In this document: piece by piece, positions 41,717 to 44,092 of the stretch
Layout of the letters: each line of letters begins with the position of its first letter
Position numbering within the stretch: the stretch's first letter is position 1
Assembly: GCA_021806095.1 (NCBI GenBank)
Contig: JAJZYD010000004.1
Coordinates: forward strand, 1-44,092
DNA: 44,092 bases
Direction of reading: 5' to 3'
Source of the DNA: Microcaldota archaeon
GTDB lineage: Archaea; Micrarchaeota; Micrarchaeia; Micrarchaeales; Micrarchaeaceae
Notes under the pieces: model-generated
Told to the model about the DNA's origin: nothing
Databases searched by the model: none
The model's input: only the letters and a program-made list of their open reading frames with translations
Translations under genes and position numbers: made by a program

Positions 41717-42547
41717 ATGTTTTCAAAAAATGAGAAAGAAGAATTTGTCAAAAAAAATGTTGAGGAAATTAAAAAATATAAAACAATAGGCATACTTCAA
41801 TTAAACAATATTCCAGACAAGTTGATACAACTTTCTCGAAATAAGCTGAGAGGTAATGTTAAGTTTATAATTGCTAAAAAAACTCTTTTGACTAGAATAC
41901 TTGAAACAATGGACTATACAAAACCGCTTATAAAAGAGCTTAATGGATTGTCTGTAATATTGCTTAGCAATGATGATCCATTCAAGCTCGCAAAAGATTT
42001 TAGAGAAAATGAAATCAAGCTCGCAGCCAAGCCAAACCAGATTGCTCCTACAGATATAACAATAGAAGAGGGTGAAACAAATCTTCAACCCGGCCAAACA
42101 GTAACAGAACTCAAGCAAGCAGGAATTGATGTTCAAATACAAAAAGGAAAAGTTGTAATAGCAAAGAGTAAAGTAATTGTAAAATCAGGAAGTATAATTA
42201 CACTTCAAATTGCAAAAGCACTTAAGACATTAAATATTTTACCATTTAAAGTAGTGGTTGAACCTAATGCATTTGTTTATAATAATATGTTGTTTACAAA
42301 AGATATATTAAGCATAACAACAGAACAGCTTGTAAAAGAACTCTCACAAGGATTTATGGCTGCATTAAATATTTCATTAAAAGCAAAAATTGTCAATAAA
42401 TATACAATAGGAAAGTTCATAATGCAAGCATATAATGAAGCGGTTTATTTAGGAATTGAAAACTCTATATATGAGCCTGGAATTGCAGAAAAGCTTATAA
42501 TAAAGGCTTCTTCAGCAGCATCTTCAATGAACAGTATGATTAAATAA
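41717..42547 (+). CDS. rpl10: Ribosomal protein uL10 / P0 (short, no acidic GLxxLFG tail)
   Basis: 276 aa; LQLNNIPDKLIQLSRNKLRGNVKFIIAKKTLLTRILE; operon position between L1 and L12; ends ...IIKASSAASSMNSMIK*. Confidence 0.93.
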   Translation: MFSKNEKEEFVKKNVEEIKKYKTIGILQLNNIPDKLIQLSRNKLRGNVKFIIAKKTLLTRILETMDYTKPLIKELNGLSVILLSNDDPFKLAKDFRENEIKLAAKPNQIAPTDITIEEGETNLQPGQTVTELKQAGIDVQIQKGKVVIAKSKVIVKSGSIITLQIAKALKTLNILPFKVVVEPNAFVYNNMLFTKDILSITTEQLVKELSQGFMAALNISLKAKIVNKYTIGKFIMQAYNEAVYLGIENSIYEPGIAEKLIIKASSAASSMNSMIK

Positions 42548-42622
42548 TAAATTTAAATAATAAATATAAATATCAAAAAATAATATAATTAAAAATATAA
42601 TAAATATTTAAGGTGAAAATGT

Positions 42623-42922
42623 ATGGAATATATATATGCAGCATTGCTTCTTGATGCAGCTGGAAAAGAAATAAGTGAAAAGAATCTTTTAGAAGTAGTA
42701 AAAGCAGCCGGCCTTACACCGGATGAGGCACGCGCAAAGGCAGTTGTTACATCATTAAAAGATGTTAATATTAAGGATGTAATTAAGAATGCACAAACTA
42801 TGCAGGTACAAGCAGCACCAGCAGCAAACACACAAGCTCAAGCACAGTCAAAGCCAGAGAAAAAAGAAGAAAAGAAAAGTGAAGAAGAAGCCGCTGGAGG
42901 ATTAGCAAGCTTATTTGGCTAA
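42623..42922 (+). CDS. rpl12: Ribosomal protein P1 / L12
   Basis: 99 aa; [31 protein letters not shown]...[20 protein letters not shown]. Confidence 0.97.
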   Translation: MEYIYAALLLDAAGKEISEKNLLEVVKAAGLTPDEARAKAVVTSLKDVNIKDVIKNAQTMQVQAAPAANTQAQAQSKPEKKEEKKSEEEAAGGLASLFG

Positions 42923-43024
42923 AGTAAAATAAGTAAATTTGGTGCTATTTTATACTCTTCTAAATAATTTTTTTAGAAAATTTTATAAAGTTGTGCATCA
43001 ATTTACTTTATTTATGGTGTATTT

Positions 43025-43378
43025 ATGAAGGTATATGTTGATAAAACAAAATGTACTGGTTGCGAACACTGCTTTGATGTATGTCCTGTTGCAGCTTTTG
43101 AGATGAAGAATATAGCAGATGATCCTGATGGTTCAAAAGGACTCATAAACGCAGATGAAACACCATTAGAGCAACAGTGGAAAGGTAAGGAAGATCAATC
43201 AGTATATGCAAAATGGAACAATGATGTCCAAAAATGTCATGATCATTATAAGAAGAAAAGCGTTGCAGTCAATGGCTCAGCTTGCATATTGTGCCAGGCA
43301 TGCCTGATTGAATGTGAAGGCGAATGCATCACCATTATTGATGATCAAGGAACTACATATCACTCAATTTATAAATAA
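43025..43378 (+). CDS. Ferredoxin-like 4Fe-4S protein with long insertion between Cys clusters
   Basis: 117 aa; CTGCEHCFDVCP and CILCQACLIECEGEC separated by ~70 residues. Confidence 0.88.
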   Translation: MKVYVDKTKCTGCEHCFDVCPVAAFEMKNIADDPDGSKGLINADETPLEQQWKGKEDQSVYAKWNNDVQKCHDHYKKKSVAVNGSACILCQACLIECEGECITIIDDQGTTYHSIYK

Positions 43379-43473
43379 ATATGAGTATTTTTTAATATTT
43401 ATTTAATATTTATTTATAGATTTTTCTTTTTTATTATTTTATTTTAAAAACAAAATATAAAATAAAAAAGATG

Positions 43474-43590
43474 CTATCTTTTCACAGAATAGTAGCTCAC
43501 AATCTTTGCATACTTTCCCTTTATCCTCTTTTCAAGAATCTCTGCAAATTCGCTGCTGTCAACTTGCGTCAGTTCCTCCTTCCATTCATA
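43474..43590 (-). pseudogene. Short coding-like remnant
   Basis: Minus frame bounded upstream by TGA: YEWKEELTQVDSSEFAEILEKRIKGKYAKIVSYYSVKR*; no start codon in frame; higher GC than neighbouring intergenic DNA. Confidence 0.4.
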
Positions 43591-43747
43591 TCACCGCAGT
43601 AATCTCACTGAAAAGCTTTAAATATCTTGTGCAGTTTTGATTCTGTGTTAGATAAATAACGAAAATATGTTTATTATATTATTTAGGTCAACAATCTTTA
43701 TTGAACTAATCTATTTTATGCTAAAGCTATTTATTTTTATATTACTG

Positions 43748-44092
43748 ACATCCTCCCACGAATAAATTCTGTGGGGTTCCTCACGGTTTCAAGGTTCGTT
43801 TCAATCGTTGGCATCATTGCACCATCTGTGCTCGTTCCAATGATATACCGCAGGGTGTGCCAGGACACCCACTACTCCTATTCCGCTGCCTTGCTGCAAT
43901 GGAATTTGGAGATACCTTTTCATTATGTTCAACGCACCATTTGCATCTGCATTGAACTGTTTGTTGTATAGTTTACATCTATACAATCCTCTGTGCACTC
44001 TTCCGTTTGTCTCTTGACCGCACAGTGCACATGTCTTTGATGTATCTTTCTCAGATATTTTTGTTATCTTTACCCCAAACTCTTTTGCTTTG
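43748..44092 (-). mobile_element. IS200/IS605-type element, right end and 3' part (continues past window)
   Basis: TnpB C-terminus followed by GTGAGGAACCCCACAGAATTTATTCGTGGGAGGATGTC with hairpin CCCAC-GAAT-AA-ATTC-T-GTGGG (43755-43775), typical of IS605-family right ends. Confidence 0.82.
43801..44092 (-). CDS. tnpB: TnpB-like RNA-guided nuclease / IS605 OrfB (C-terminal part)
   Basis: Frame open to window edge: AKEFGVKITKISEKDTSKTCALCGQETNGRVHRGLYRCKLYNKQFNADANGALNIMKRYLQ...; TSKTCxxCG zinc-finger and NADxNGAxNI RuvC-III motifs. Confidence 0.9.
   Translation of the reverse strand, partial: KAKEFGVKITKISEKDTSKTCALCGQETNGRVHRGLYRCKLYNKQFNADANGALNIMKRYLQIPLQQGSGIGVVGVLAHPAVYHWNEHRWCNDAND

Overview
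AT-rich archaeal chromosome segment, read directly from sequence. Archaeal hallmarks are RNAP subunit F, Orc1/Cdc6, RNase P Rpp30/Pop5, L1-P0-P1, archaeal PheS/PheT and two intron-containing tRNAs. The gene set is mostly housekeeping: FtsZ, a 2-oxoacid:ferredoxin oxidoreductase, SucCD, HMG-CoA reductase, PurF, PolX, a lone 5S rRNA and tRNAs Glu/Ala/Trp/Lys. Accessory content includes a YHS-domain copper P-type ATPase with an unannotated mini-YHS ORF, a Tes-like radical SAM protein, a DUF4143-type ATPase behind twin inverted repeats flanking its TATA box, a PAP2/GT2/YbhN-like envelope cluster, and a partial IS605-type TnpB with its right-end (reRNA/omegaRNA-type) structure at the window edge. 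Low GC, small genes and gene content suggest a DPANN/ARMAN-like or other acidophilic lineage, but this is inference. I did not find an unmistakable new defence or CRISPR-like system. The best leads are the twin-palindrome ATPase promoter, the Tes-adjacent ORF, the YHS pair, an uL10/P0 lacking the conserved C-terminal tail, a transglutaminase-like protein without the catalytic Cys, a 47-aa ultra-basic ORF, and the tRNA-Trp intron with a box C-like element.
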